DNA from: Glandiceps talaboti
Lineage: Eukaryota; Hemichordata; Enteropneusta; Spengelidae
DNA: 30,000 nucleotides
Direction of reading: 5' to 3'
NCBI RefSeq assembly: GCF_964340395.1
Contig: NC_135556.1
Span: forward strand, 7,320,001 to 7,350,000
Part shown: positions 11,532 through 22,384 of the stretch, piece by piece
Position numbering within the stretch: position 1 is the stretch's first letter
How the letters are laid out: every line of letters begins with the position of its first letter
The notes under the pieces: generated by a model
What the model was told of the DNA's origin: nothing
Seen by the model: the letters and a program-made list of their open reading frames with translations, nothing else
The model's database searches: none
Made by a program: the position numbers and the translations under genes

Positions 11532-12945
11532 TTATATGTATCCAAGGATATCTCTAGGTGATGAAATTAATATTCGTATAATGTTTAGTGAGCATAGTAA
11601 CTGAAATTGGTAAAAAATATTGAATTACCGAGTAATTTATAAACCAAACAATATAGTATTCACATTACATATTAGCATGAGTTTGCCAAAGAGACTATTG
11701 GTAAATATACAAAAAATGATCACATAGTAAGCAAAGAAGGTCAGTAAAAAGGAAACATTTCTGTATTTCTATGTTAAGTTGATAATTGAGTTACACATTG
11801 GCTTTCATAAGCGATAGATCTTTAGAGATGATAAAAACAATGCATGAATTAAAAGTGTAAGCATAATTGTCGCCATTTATGCTTGTTAATAACAATGTAC
11901 ATTGATTAATTAATTTGTAATGATTATGACAATATATATAGACAATACAGTTAGTTGAATATAGACAGGTATACTCATACTATAGCATTACTCAAGATTA
12001 TGGTTGCCATGTAAACCGGTTGTCAAAATATTCTCTCCATATTCATAGTGTGTGGGACGTCAAGTGGTGTTTATTCAAAACTAGTGAACATATCTAGAAA
12101 ATAGGCTCTTCCATACAGAACATATTTCCATGTTGAGTATTGAATTAATGAACCTTTCGTTACTTGATTATCATTTGTTACAAATTTTGCACAATATAGA
12201 TACTGATTTTTTTAAAGCAAAATTGGCATTATCAATGGTGGATACAATGGATACCATGACAACCCATCTACCTGAGATTTGATACGATACCGTACTTGTT
12301 GACAACATGTTTCAAAAGAGTAAGGTGTATGTAACTCACTAGCGTTATGTATGTAGGACATATCCTGTATGTTGTAGTAAAGTCTGAGTTAAGATAAAAT
12401 TATCCACTAGTTCGTAAATTAATTAATTATGCAAATAACTAAAATTGAAAAACTATATCAACAATCTTATAACGAGTCTAATGGGATTTGTAAGCATTAC
12501 GTATCAACCACGTGAACTTTAAAAGTGTGTATTTTTAAGTTACTGCCTTTTTTGAACAAATCACAATTCTGCAAATGACGCACACACAAAACATCCGCTG
12601 TATCAACAAGTTTTGAAGGACACAAGCACTCTGTTGTCAACAATGCCTGTAACAACCTAATTTTTGAAGTCTGCATGTGTTAGATATTGTCTACTTAAAA
12701 ATATGTTTTAAAAATCATGAGAAAGGAAAGGGAGCTTTAAGAAATTACCGCTCACACAAATTTCTCACATAAATCTGTGCAAAGTAAGTAATGGTCAATG
12801 AGTAGACATGGATGTCACAAAACACTGTCTATGTCACATTAAGAGCTAAATATGATCTCAGTTGCCATACTTGTAGTCAGCTTTAGGTTTAAGGTGCCAA
12901 ATTTGTTTATATATTGACTACAATAGAAGAGAAGCGTACTTAGCT
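11532..12945 (+). other. 3' flank of copy A: highly conserved noncoding block with an A-specific segment
   Basis: No gene is seen here. The stretches 11386-12200 and 12715-12945 match 18136-18950 and 19010-19245 at about 95-99 percent by eye. The roughly 440 bp at 12203-12642 are missing from unit B, where the flanks join near 18955. Stop codons occur in every frame, so the high similarity does not reflect a shared coding region. Confidence 0.75.
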
Positions 12946-13004
12946 TGTAATCAAAGAATCTGAAGCAGGGTTACTAGCTTCTGAATGAATGCTTATGGTT
13001 TAAT

Positions 13005-13047
<43 letters not shown>

Positions 13048-13390
13048 TGTCTGCCTTGTCTGTCTGACTTTCTTCCTGCCTGCCTACCTGTCTGTCTGTA
13101 TGTATGTATTTATGTATGTATGTATGTATGTATGTATGTATGTATGTATGTATGTATGTATGTCTGTCCATCTGTCCGTCTGTCTGTCTGTCTGTCTGTC
13201 TATGTTACTATTTGCTAAAATATTATCGGCTTGTAATAAAAAAAACTGAAGCAGGGTTACTAGCTTCTGAATGATTGCTTATGATTTATGCTGTCTGTCT
13301 GTCTATCTGTCTGTCTGTATGCCTGTCTGTCTGTCTGTCTGTATGTCTGTCTGTATGTTTGTCGTGTATGCCTGCTTGCCTTCCTACCTT

Positions 13391-13425
<35 letters not shown>

Positions 13426-13438
13426 GTCCGTCTGTCTA

Positions 13439-13510
<72 letters not shown>
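12946..13510 (+). repeat. Nested 283-bp duplication with (CTGT)n and (TGTA)n arrays at the end of unit A
   Basis: The word GCAGGGTTACTAGCTTCTGAATGA occurs at about 12966 and again at about 13250, each time followed by a long (CTGT)n array. The first array (13006-13204) contains a (TGTA)n tract at about 13097-13160. The second runs from about 13291 to 13510. Unit B has only one copy, at about 19264. Open frames reading CLSVCLSV, and their reverse, are microsatellite artefacts. Confidence 0.85.
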
Positions 13511-13511
<1 letters not shown>

Positions 13512-14299
13512 GATCTGTTTAGTTTTGATATTAACAGTATAAAGCGATTCATCGTTTTAATGTCAATTTAGTGACGTTGTCCTTGACTTACTCTTGAGAT
13601 CGTGTCCATGGAATGAATCACAATCATAATGAATTCAACAGGTGTTCAGGTCCTGGAGCCGATCTATACCTGCACTTCTTTCACTCTCCAAACTGAAGTT
13701 TGTTTTTCCGTTGTTTGTTTGTTTTTTGTAATTTCGTCGTAAAATTGAATACACTGGTATAATATTTATAATAGCAGTAATTCATCCCCGAGGATGGTAT
13801 GCCATTTGGTTTTGACCAGTTTACGACATATGCGAATGAGCGTCGTAAACATACTTGTCATTTATTATATTGCTGACATTTCTCGAGAGTTGCCACGTAA
13901 ATAACGTGACCTCTCAGACACGTGCTTTCTTTCCTTCTGGACATATTAAGTAATATTCTAACAAGTTTGCTATCACTTCTGAACACAGATCGAAATAATG
14001 GCCAGTGAGAAAGGTATGTACAGACATTTGAGTATTCTCTTAATACAGTGGCGATCCGCGAGTTAAGGCAAATAGTGATTTTTGAGGTGAGGTTTAGTGC
14101 CTTATTAGTACAACTGTGTACTACAGTGGTATATGTTGTCGGTAAAAAGTCCACGTGGGTTGATTGTATTCAGTAGTACTAGTCACAAAAGTGACAACAT
14201 TATTTAATCAAAAGCGTGTTGTATGAAGGAATGTCACTTCTATTGATTATATAAAAAAAATACCATGGGATTATTGCTGACTTTCTGCGTAGTTGCATT

Positions 14300-15084
14300 G
14301 TGGCCACACATCCTAGTGCTTGGAAGAAGATCTAGAGGACAGCTAACACGGTACCTGCTGTGTGCCTCACAGCCAAGTTACATCATATTATTTCCACATT
14401 CCTGGTACATGGTTGTTAAAAATATACCTGTTGCATGGTTGTGGAATACCGCTTCTGTGCTAATGTTTTGCACATGCCAGTATCATAGCTGTGCACTGTA
14501 CACCTAGTACAAAATTGTACACATTCATGTAACAGTTTTGGTGAAATAATAGCCTTTTATTCATATCCGGCTAGTATTGCTCACATAGCTGGTACATACA
14601 TTTGTAGCTATGGGAAAACGCTTGCGGACGCGCATGTGATACAAACCTCCTACTTTTAACATCCATGTTACATTTGATGCTGGCATACCAGTTACACTTG
14701 TGTCAAATCTAGGTATGTTACACCTAGTACGTGTGTCAGCCACAGCTGTTACACATTTCGTTTGGTTTTCAAAGAAATATTTTTTGGGGAAAAAATGAAA
14801 AAAAATAAGATAAGATACCGACCTACTTACCATATTCTCTGAGGCCATTTTATCAGAAACTCAGATCTCACATTTATTATTGTTAACGATAATAATATAT
14901 GGGATTGGCAGCGTGATCGCGGGTCGTGCCCCCTATTTCGCGATCATTCATCACCTGTCAATTCAATACTCCTATTTCGTGTTTTCCATGGTTTCCCCAA
15001 GAAATATTTATCTTTATGGGTACGTTTATATGGTCAACATCTCAAACAAGTCCAATACTGAGAAAATAAAGACAGAATAGTCAA
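14300..15084 (+). other. Intron 1 of copy B, part unique to unit B
   Basis: Homology with intron 1 of copy A ends near 14300 and resumes near 15815. This stretch has scattered short words such as ACACCTAGTAC, seen twice, near 14500 and 14725. No gene is seen; the open frames at 14265-14507 and 14561-14848 (minus) show no domain. Confidence 0.5.
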
Positions 15085-15275
15085 CCCAGCTGTATAATTG
15101 GGGACCAGGTAGGATAGAGGTTACAATTTGAATGTTTTAATCCTATGCGCTTATAAAGGCTGTAATATGCTCCTCAGGGAGTTGAGGAAGTTTAAAGGGC
15201 CGTTGTGCCGATATAGATCCGATCAAAGCGCTTTGAGAACCGAGACTGGTTGGGGAAGCGCTATGTCAAAACCAA
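15085..15275 (+). mobile_element. SINE-like fragment with paired AGCGCT words (body and tail only)
   Basis: The fragment opens with CCCAGCTGTATAATTGGGG and ends with AAAGCGCTTTGAGAACC followed by GGGAAGCGCTATGTCAAAACC. A tail with two AGCGCT words and a GCGCTAT end is a pattern I associate with the conserved 3' parts of invertebrate SINEs. No tRNA-like head is visible upstream, so it would be a 5'-truncated copy. It lies in intron 1 of copy B and is absent from unit A, so it inserted after the duplication or was lost from A. Confidence 0.5.
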
Positions 15276-17742
15276 CATTCTTATCATTATCAATGAAGGT
15301 ACCAGATCGGTATTTCACAGCTACATTCTTTGTGTAAGGTTAATTTGTTCTGGATTGTAGCCTTCTTAATTCAAACTGAACAATAGATGCTGTGAATTTG
15401 GTTTCTGACAATATTTCTTATAACTATGGGATGATGTGTTACAAGCAGTGGCATGTTGGAATTTCATTGGATGCCAAAATTCCAGACCAGGTCGACCATG
15501 TATATCAGCTAAATACACAATCACTGTAATGTGTTACAGGCTTTGAGGATCTTGCCAGCCAGGGTATTTATATAACGTTATACAGTGTGGGTTTTTTCTC
15601 TTCTCAAATGGGGTATTACGCAGTTTTGCACGTTAACAGACATTTATTTTATAAATCTGAGATTTAACGGCATATAATTAACTAGAACGACTATTAAATA
15701 AATGATCAACAATCAAATAAAACCAAAAGAATTCTGCTTGTACAATAATATTCTACAATAAATTACATACTACTTCGTTTTCAACCGACAATTTTTTATA
15801 TAGTTTTGAGGTAGCCAATACAAGTATGAAGAGGAAAAACCGAATGTTTCGTGTATATGTATATAATAAGTAAACTTATTTTAACCCAGTATATACCCTT
15901 TTCACCGTTACATTTTATATTTCTTCAGATGTGATTGGTGAGCACGAGGGACGTGGAGATGACCAAGAAATTACCGAAACAGAAAGAGACGAACCTTTCA
16001 CATCGGGGGCGAAAGAAATGTCGCCTTTAACAGTTGAAGGGCCGAGTAGTGTTGCCGACAATAGAACAGGGCGAATAAGTTACCGCGTTTTTATGGTGAC
16101 AGAAATTCTGATGGTTTTGGGGTTTTTGTTGATGTTCATAAACGTCGGTATCGCAGCTTACTGTCTCAAAGTTTATGGGATCACCACGACCATTTGTAAC
16201 ATCACATCTTCGACATTCTCATTGGCAGACGAACTACGAGTAACCGCTGAAGTATTTGAACCAGTCTTTACAGTGTTGGTGGTTGTTACAATATTGGTAT
16301 GTCACACAACCAACAGGGAACTAATTACAGGAAATATCGCTGTGGATTCACGGTTGAAAAACTTGGGTCACTCTTTCAGAAATATTGGTTTACAACCTAT
16401 ACAACAACAATTATTCTGTTATGGCCTTATTACTTTCTTGTATTCGGTTTGGACATTGGAATGATTTTCCTGGGGGCTGTACGATACACCACACTTCCGT
16501 TTGGAATAACGGCATGGTTTATTTTCATCGTTGTATTGAACGAAGCCGATGACTTGACCGACGTTTTCTGGAAGACACGGGACTCCAGCCATTCAGAAAA
16601 ACGAGGGAAAACCAAGATGCCGCGAATTTACAATATGATTTTAGTTTTCGGCAGCTTGTCAAATTTCGTAGCATTTCTCATACACACTATATACCTAGGG
16701 CTTACATTATTTACAGTCCAGACTGATATTAATTTAGTGCATTACCTGGATATCATTGGAATGTCTCTAACCCTTAGCACGAGGTAGGTTTTCATTTCGA
16801 TACAAAATGTCTTTTAATTTTAACTAAACTCCGCTGTCCATTAGCAAGCACGTCATGCATGGTATTTTTAACATTTACTGCGTTGCTATGAAGTCACTAG
16901 TAAACTCTGTGAATATTGCGCTGGGGAAAATAGAAAACGAATAGTGCTTGCCAGTTGTGTTAAACTTGAGGTCACGATAGATCATAAGTCTATACCACGT
17001 GACACGATCTAAGTCAGTCACCGGAGCCTTTATGTTATGAAAATAATGTTTTATTATGTGTTATATAAAATCAGGTATCAATCTACACTAAGAATAACCT
17101 CAAACCTCTATTAACACTAGATGTAAAACTGAATGCCTTCCCTGGGAGTAAATCATGTAATTAGTGGAAAGTAAAACTATGATATGATTTGTTGCAAACA
17201 TCAACCTAACAAAGCGCATATGTTAAATAAGTTCAATCATACAATAAAAACTTGTTCGGGTACCACCGAAGTTTTAAATCACAGCATTTCTTCATATACC
17301 CCCTGCAATATTCTAAAAAAAAATATGAAGTACCCTCATAACCCCACCCTATTCAGGCTTTCTTACTTCGATTTTTTCAGGTACAGTTTAGCATCCTTCT
17401 TTGCTCAATTGGTATACGTTGGTGACAAAATGGGAAAAATGTAGCAAAAAAAGACGCTAAATTTACGACTATTATCTGAAGACAATAAGCCCTCAGAAGT
17501 CGTTAATTAGAATAAAAAGGAAATATGGTTAGTCATATCTGCTAAGACTAATGGTGTATTGGTGAAAGAACATTATTAAGGTGAAAAAGAGTTTCAATTT
17601 GGTGTTTCTTGGCAACCAAGCGACAATTATGTGATGTGAAATAACTCTCCATAATCCAAACTTAATGAAAATACCTTTATTTCCTGGAGTAGTATCCCTT
17701 TAAAGATGTTATAATATTGTACTGGAAATACAAGCACAGGCT

Positions 17743-17743
<1 letters not shown>

Positions 17744-17836
<93 letters not shown>
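17744..17836 (+). repeat. (TA)n microsatellite in the 3' flank of copy B
   Basis: About 46 uninterrupted TA units. The equivalent part of unit A (about 11000-11100) has unrelated sequence without a TA tract, so the sequence around this array differs between units. Ile-Tyr open frames on both strands here are artefacts. Confidence 0.95.
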
Positions 17837-17840
<4 letters not shown>

Positions 17841-18085
17841 CCCAACCAAGAGGCAAAATCTCTCTGTGTGTGATGATCATATCTACACAAAAAATGCGTA
17901 CAGACAACATGTCCATGTTGAATCAAACGACGTATTCTAATTATTTCTTTCTCAGTTACCATGGTCACCATTATAGTGTTATGATATGCACTTTGACTCA
18001 TTTGATCCAAAGTATGTAGTATTGATACACAAAATGTGCGATCAGAATTAGAGACTTTGTTGCCCCGTGGTAATATTAATATATA

Positions 18086-18136
18086 TGATACAGTTAGACC
18101 AATAAGACAGTTGTCGTAATTGGTCAAACTGTGTCA
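18086..18136 (+). other. Conserved stem-loop downstream of copy B
   Basis: Counterpart of the hairpin at 11337-11386. The left arm TGATACAGTTAGACCAAT is unchanged. The right arm ends AACTGTGTCA instead of AACTGTATCA, which keeps a G-U pair in RNA. The loop sequence differs between copies. Confidence 0.55.
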
Positions 18137-18275
18137 CACTGTAAAGTCCATGAACACCTATGTTTCTCAAAGTCCTTAATCTAATGACACCATCAACAAC
18201 GGATGGATACCAAGATTGCCTTTGTAACCAACTGGATAATATTTGGTAATTCCAAGTTTTCGCCGAAAATTCGTC

Positions 18276-18281
18276 AATAAA
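18276..18281 (+). terminator. Candidate polyadenylation signal of copy B
   Basis: AATAAA conserved with 11526-11531 of copy A. Copy B also has an earlier AATAAA at 17511-17516, just after its stop codon, that copy A lacks. Confidence 0.35.
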
Positions 18282-19301
18282 TTATATGTATCCAAGGATA
18301 TCCCTAAGTGATGAAATTAATATTCGTATAATGTTTAACGAGCATAGTAACTGAAATTGGTAGAAAATATTGAATTACCCAGTAATTTATAAACCAAACA
18401 ATATAGTATGCACAAATAAATTACATATTTGCATGAGTTTGCCAAAGTGACTATTGGTAAATATACAAAAAATGATCACATAGTAAGCGAAGACGGTCAG
18501 TAAAAATGAAATATTTCTGTATTTCTATGTTAAGTTGATAATTGAGTTACACATTGGCTTTCATAAGCAATAGATCTTTAGAGATGATAAAAGCAATGCA
18601 TGAATTAAAAGTGTAAGCATAATTGTCGCCATTTATGCCTGTAAATAACAATGTACATTAATTAATTAATTCGTAATGATTATGACAATATATATAGACA
18701 ATACAGTTAGTTGAATATAGGTATACTCATACTATAGCATTACTCAAGATTATGGTTGCCATGTAAACCGGTTGTCAAAATATTCTCTCCATATTCATAG
18801 TATGTGGGACGTCAAGTGGTGTTTATTCAAAACTAGTGAACATATCTAGAAAATAGGCTCTTCCATACAGAACATATTTCCATGTTGAGTATTGAATTAA
18901 TGAACCTTTCGTTACTTGATTATCATTTATTACAAATGTTGCACAATATAGATACAATGCATGTAACAAACTAAATTTTAGGAGTCTGCATGTGTAAGAT
19001 ATGTCTACTTAAAAATATGTTTTAAAAATCATGAGAAAGGAAAGGGAGCTTTAAGAAATTACACACATAAATCTGTGCAAAGTAAGTAATGGTCAATGAG
19101 TAGACATGGATGTCACAAAACACTGTCTATGTCACATTAAGAGCTAAATATGATCTCAGTTGCCATACTTGTAGTCAGCTTTAGGTTTAAGGTGCCAAAT
19201 TTGTTTATACATTGACTACAATAGAAAAGACACGTACTTGGCTTGATATTAAAGAAAGTGAAGCAGGGTTACTAGCTTCTGAATGAATGCTTATTGATTT
19301 A

Positions 19302-19302
19302 T

Positions 19303-19351
<49 letters not shown>

Positions 19352-19460
19352 ATGTCTGTCTGTCTGTCTGTCTGTCTGCCAGGCTGTCTGTCTGTCTGTA
19401 TGTATGTTTGTCTTGTATGCCTGCTTGCGTTCTTACCTTTCTGTCAACATGTGTGTATGT
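19302..19460 (+). repeat. (CTGT)n array closing unit B
   Basis: (CTGT)n with CTGC and TATG interruptions follows the same GGGTTACTAGCTTCTGAATG word that precedes the arrays at 13006 and 13291. Confidence 0.9.
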
Positions 19461-19842
19461 CTGTCAATGTTACTATTTGCTAAAATATTATCGGTTCACA
19501 GAGAACGGAACAATTGTATGTGGTAATACTAAGACCTGATTATATTTTCAACTAAGTTCATGCAGATTAATCACCCCATTTGCATATCATTTCTCAAAAA
19601 ATCTTGATTTTTAATACATGATCACATAAACAAAAACTGGCAATTTGGAGATTATAGTATTTAAGATGTCATTAATTGTGTAAGTTTCACAAGAATTGAT
19701 GAGATTTTTAGACACCTCGAATAGACATACACATAGTACATACACACAAACTAGGACACACAGACACACAGACAAGTATATGTATACAAAGACATAGACA
19801 AAGCTAAAACATTAACTTCGCTTATGGAAGGTAATAAAAATG

Positions 19843-19880
19843 TGACGTCATGTCTTCGGTAAACTCTAGGGGAATTCCCC
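19843..19880. promoter_or_regulatory. CRE palindrome TGACGTCA and kappaB-type palindrome GGGGAATTCCCC
   Basis: TGACGTCA at 19843-19850 and GGGGAATTCCCC at 19869-19880 are both perfect palindromes, 18 bases apart. They equal the consensus sites for CREB/ATF and Rel/Dorsal dimers. They lie 2.5 kb upstream of the NHR gene and could also belong to a repeat, because nearby words (TTCGCTTATGGAAGG) look repeat-like. Function is inferred only. Confidence 0.3.
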
Positions 19881-21265
19881 TTCCAACTTCGTTCGGAGAA
19901 TACAGCCTTGTCGTTGAAATCAGTGGAACAGTGGTTAATATTTACCTAACCATCGGTAATAGTTATTAACCAAAGCGCTTATGTGGATCGGAGTAAACGT
20001 AGGTATTTCTCATTATCTGTTATACTTTCTTTCAACCGAACATATCTGGTGAGAAGAGACAGATGCGACAATATATGGTGACATTGACTTTTCTTTCCAC
20101 CCGGTGTAAACACTGAGCAGACCATGGCCATATGTTAATGTGGTGTGTATGAGACGATACTTGTGTTACCCACGGCGATTTTGTCCGTGGTGGGCTGTAG
20201 ACAGCCAAAAGTAGTACTTCGTCTTGTTCTACTCCCGAACAGAGATGGTCAAGTGAGTTATGGGTAGGTTAAAGGTTGGGTAAAGGTAGGTAAATTATAC
20301 TGTTCGTGTAGTAACAATACAGACGTTAGTGCCGACATGTATGATATATACTAGGCAGTGATCATTAAGTTACATATAAGGGAGCTTTCAGTAATTACAA
20401 GAAGTATTAGGGCTTTTAGGTTTGTCTTATTTTTATGAGTAGGGGAGAGCATATTTTACAAATCTGTTCTCGAGAGAAAGATATAGTTTAGAAGTAGGGT
20501 AGTTGTGAAGTTCAGTTAAGTAAGGTACCTGTTTGACCCGATTTCTGAAACACCAAACATTTATGACGAGAATTGAACTTCGTAATTCAGTATATGATAT
20601 TATATCACTTTTGTTGTTTTGTGGTCATTATAATCGAAGTGTTTATAACACAAATACCAACAGCAATCATATTATTTCAACTTTCATACCAGCTGTTCTT
20701 AAACTAAAATGTAAATCGCACCTTTTGAAATAGTCAATCAAGCTATTCTGAGCAACATCCATGACATTATTTCATTCTATAAGTGCACCTTGCGAAGAAA
20801 TTCAAACTGGCATGTTTTTAATGTTATCAGAAGTTATGATAATAATCGTACGTACAACTGTTTTACCGATAATTATATACTAGTTGAAACTCTCTGTTTG
20901 ACATGGCAATAAAATATATTAAAAATGACTTATTTATGTTGTTAAACTACAGCTAAAATGATGAAGACTTAGTGTTTCTCTCATGTAACATGACATTTAT
21001 TACACACCATCAGACACATCTTAGTGCAAGTTAAACACTTACATAAGTGCCATGCACAGCGGATATTTAGAAGTAGTCAAGATTAAATGTTGATTAACAA
21101 TAAACAATTGCAGCATTAACATCACCAGGTCCATGTGTAATGTTTTCATTAGAAACCTGTTTTTACTGCACTGTGAAAGAATAGCAATGCTTATCAGTGT
21201 TCATTGCGTCTCTATCTGTTATTGTTAGTCTAGAGTTGAAATGTCTATCTCTGTGTCAAAAATGT

Positions 21266-21485
21266 AATGTCCCATGGGTGAAACACCAAGCCAACATCAT
21301 TTTAGCTGCAATGTCCCATGAGTGAAACACCAAGCCAACATCGTTTAGCTGTAATGTCCCATGAGTGAAACACCAAGGCAACATAATTTTAGCTGTAATG
21401 TCCCATGAATGAAACACCAAGCCAACATGATTTTAGCTGTAATGTCCCATGAGTGAAATACCAAGCCAACATCGTTTTAGCTGTA
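21266..21485 (+). repeat. Satellite of five 44-bp units
   Basis: AATGTCCCATGAGTGAAACA starts at 21266, 21310, 21353, 21397 and 21441. Each unit continues through CCAAGCCAACATC and TTTTAGCTGT. Copies differ by one to four bases, so the array is fairly young. Confidence 0.92.
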
Positions 21486-22285
21486 TATAATGTAATAAAA
21501 TCAACTCTAACGTAAATCATTTTTATCTTGCTTCCCGTTTGCTCCTTTGTATTAACTCATACTCTATATTTAGTTCGGTTATCTAAAATCAATAATCGTG
21601 TAAACGAATAATAAATATTTGACAGATATCGTCCTTGTACATATTTCCGTCACTAAGTCTGCGGAGTTCTTGACACCAGAACTACTAAATTATGCTTGAC
21701 GTTATGGCCTTGGTCCATTTTCTTGACGGTTACTACCTGTCAATCAGTACGGGAACACACTCGATAGCTGTAGCAATGTCTGAGTCGAGTGTTGTCTTGC
21801 ATTTGCGTCCAACAAATTTAAACAAGAAGGCAGTGCCCGGAAGTGGTGAGGATACCGTATAGTAGCAACAGTTCGACAACGTCGAACTACAAAGTGTATA
21901 TACCGAGCATATGTATATACCTAAATTAAAAAAAAACAGTTTGGGGTGACATAGAAAGGTCTTGTATGCAACAAATACATTTACAAAACCTAACCACCAA
22001 ATTGAAATGAGTTAATTAGTGAAGTATAAGTTCTGATTACAGAGTTGATTATAATGTATGTGTATTATTAGACTGTGGTAGTTCTCCATTGTCAGCTGCT
22101 ATTTGAACTTTCATTTAGGAGATAGGGATGGGGGTGGGGGATGGGTTGGGGTTATAAATTGCAAACAAACGAACATCAATGCAGACACTATAGTGTATAA
22201 TATTCAGTACATTCATTCATCCAACTGGTAATTTTGTTAATTATTTCACGACTCCCTAGATCTGTTTCTCACGAATTTCGCTCAT

Positions 22286-22301
22286 GTTTCCTTTCTCTTT
22301 C
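22286..22301 (-). promoter_or_regulatory. ISRE/IRF-type site before the NHR gene
   Basis: On the minus strand this reads GAAAGAGAAAGGAAAC, matching the GAAANNGAAA core of interferon-regulatory-factor sites. It lies 84-99 bp upstream of the start codon. It could equally be part of a pyrimidine-rich tract before a 5' UTR acceptor, since TTTTCAG follows at about 22312-22318. Confidence 0.25.
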
Positions 22302-22384
22302 TCTGTTTCAATTTTCAGTTACTTTTATCGAGTGATTTTCTTCTCAATTTTTCGCTCTTAGAAGTTGTCGTGGATCATGCCAAG

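Larger units (their letters stand above)
13998..17444 (+). pseudogene. Multi-pass membrane protein gene, copy B (frameshifted and C-terminally truncated)
   Basis: Exons corresponding to copy A are 13998-14013, 15929-16783 and 17381-17444, with the same splice sites and phases. Exon 2 starts with about 41 extra codons (acidic, Ser/Thr-rich) that copy A lacks. The frame then matches copy A up to the second hydrophobic segment. Near 16298 four bases are missing relative to copy A (GGTATGTC against GGTATATATGTC). The reading frame therefore breaks, ending at 16464, and the homologous frame resumes at 16299. In exon 3 a 23-base deletion changes the last residues and gives an early TAG at 17442-17444, removing the basic tail. 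Two independent frame-breaking losses argue for a pseudogene. A sequencing error or a defective allele could explain the first lesion alone. Confidence 0.8.
13511..19493 (+). repeat. Tandem segmental duplication, unit B
   Basis: This is the second unit of the duplication. It starts with the same GATATTAACAGTATAAA word that opens unit A. It ends with TATTTGCTAAAATATTATCGG at about 19471-19493, which matches about 13208-13230 in unit A. Beyond this the sequences are unrelated. Unit B lacks the TA-palindrome-TA insertion and most of intron 1. It carries its own (TA)n tract at 17744-17836 and its own repeat remnant at 15085-15275. Confidence 0.88.
19494..22384 (+). other. Intergenic region between the duplication and the NHR gene
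   Basis: No exon could be supported. It contains a short CA/GACA-rich patch at 19725-19800, a CRE-like and a kappaB-like palindrome (listed separately), a short hairpin with CCACGG and CCGTGG arms near 20170-20190, and the 44-bp satellite at 21266-21485. The only open frame of note, 20533-20733, has no recognisable feature. Confidence 0.6.

Noticed and set aside
13006-13510. CRISPR-like or satellite array
   Set aside because: The repeats are 4-bp microsatellites without spacers, in animal DNA.
14265-14848. Frames in intron 1 of copy B
   Set aside because: They are not matched in copy A beyond the first bases, contain decayed short repeats and show no domain.
20245-20260. ATGGTCAA followed by GTGAGT as a possible tiny first exon
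   Set aside because: The donor word is good, but the phase would fit only the third exon of the NHR gene, and a better start (22385) in the right phase exists.
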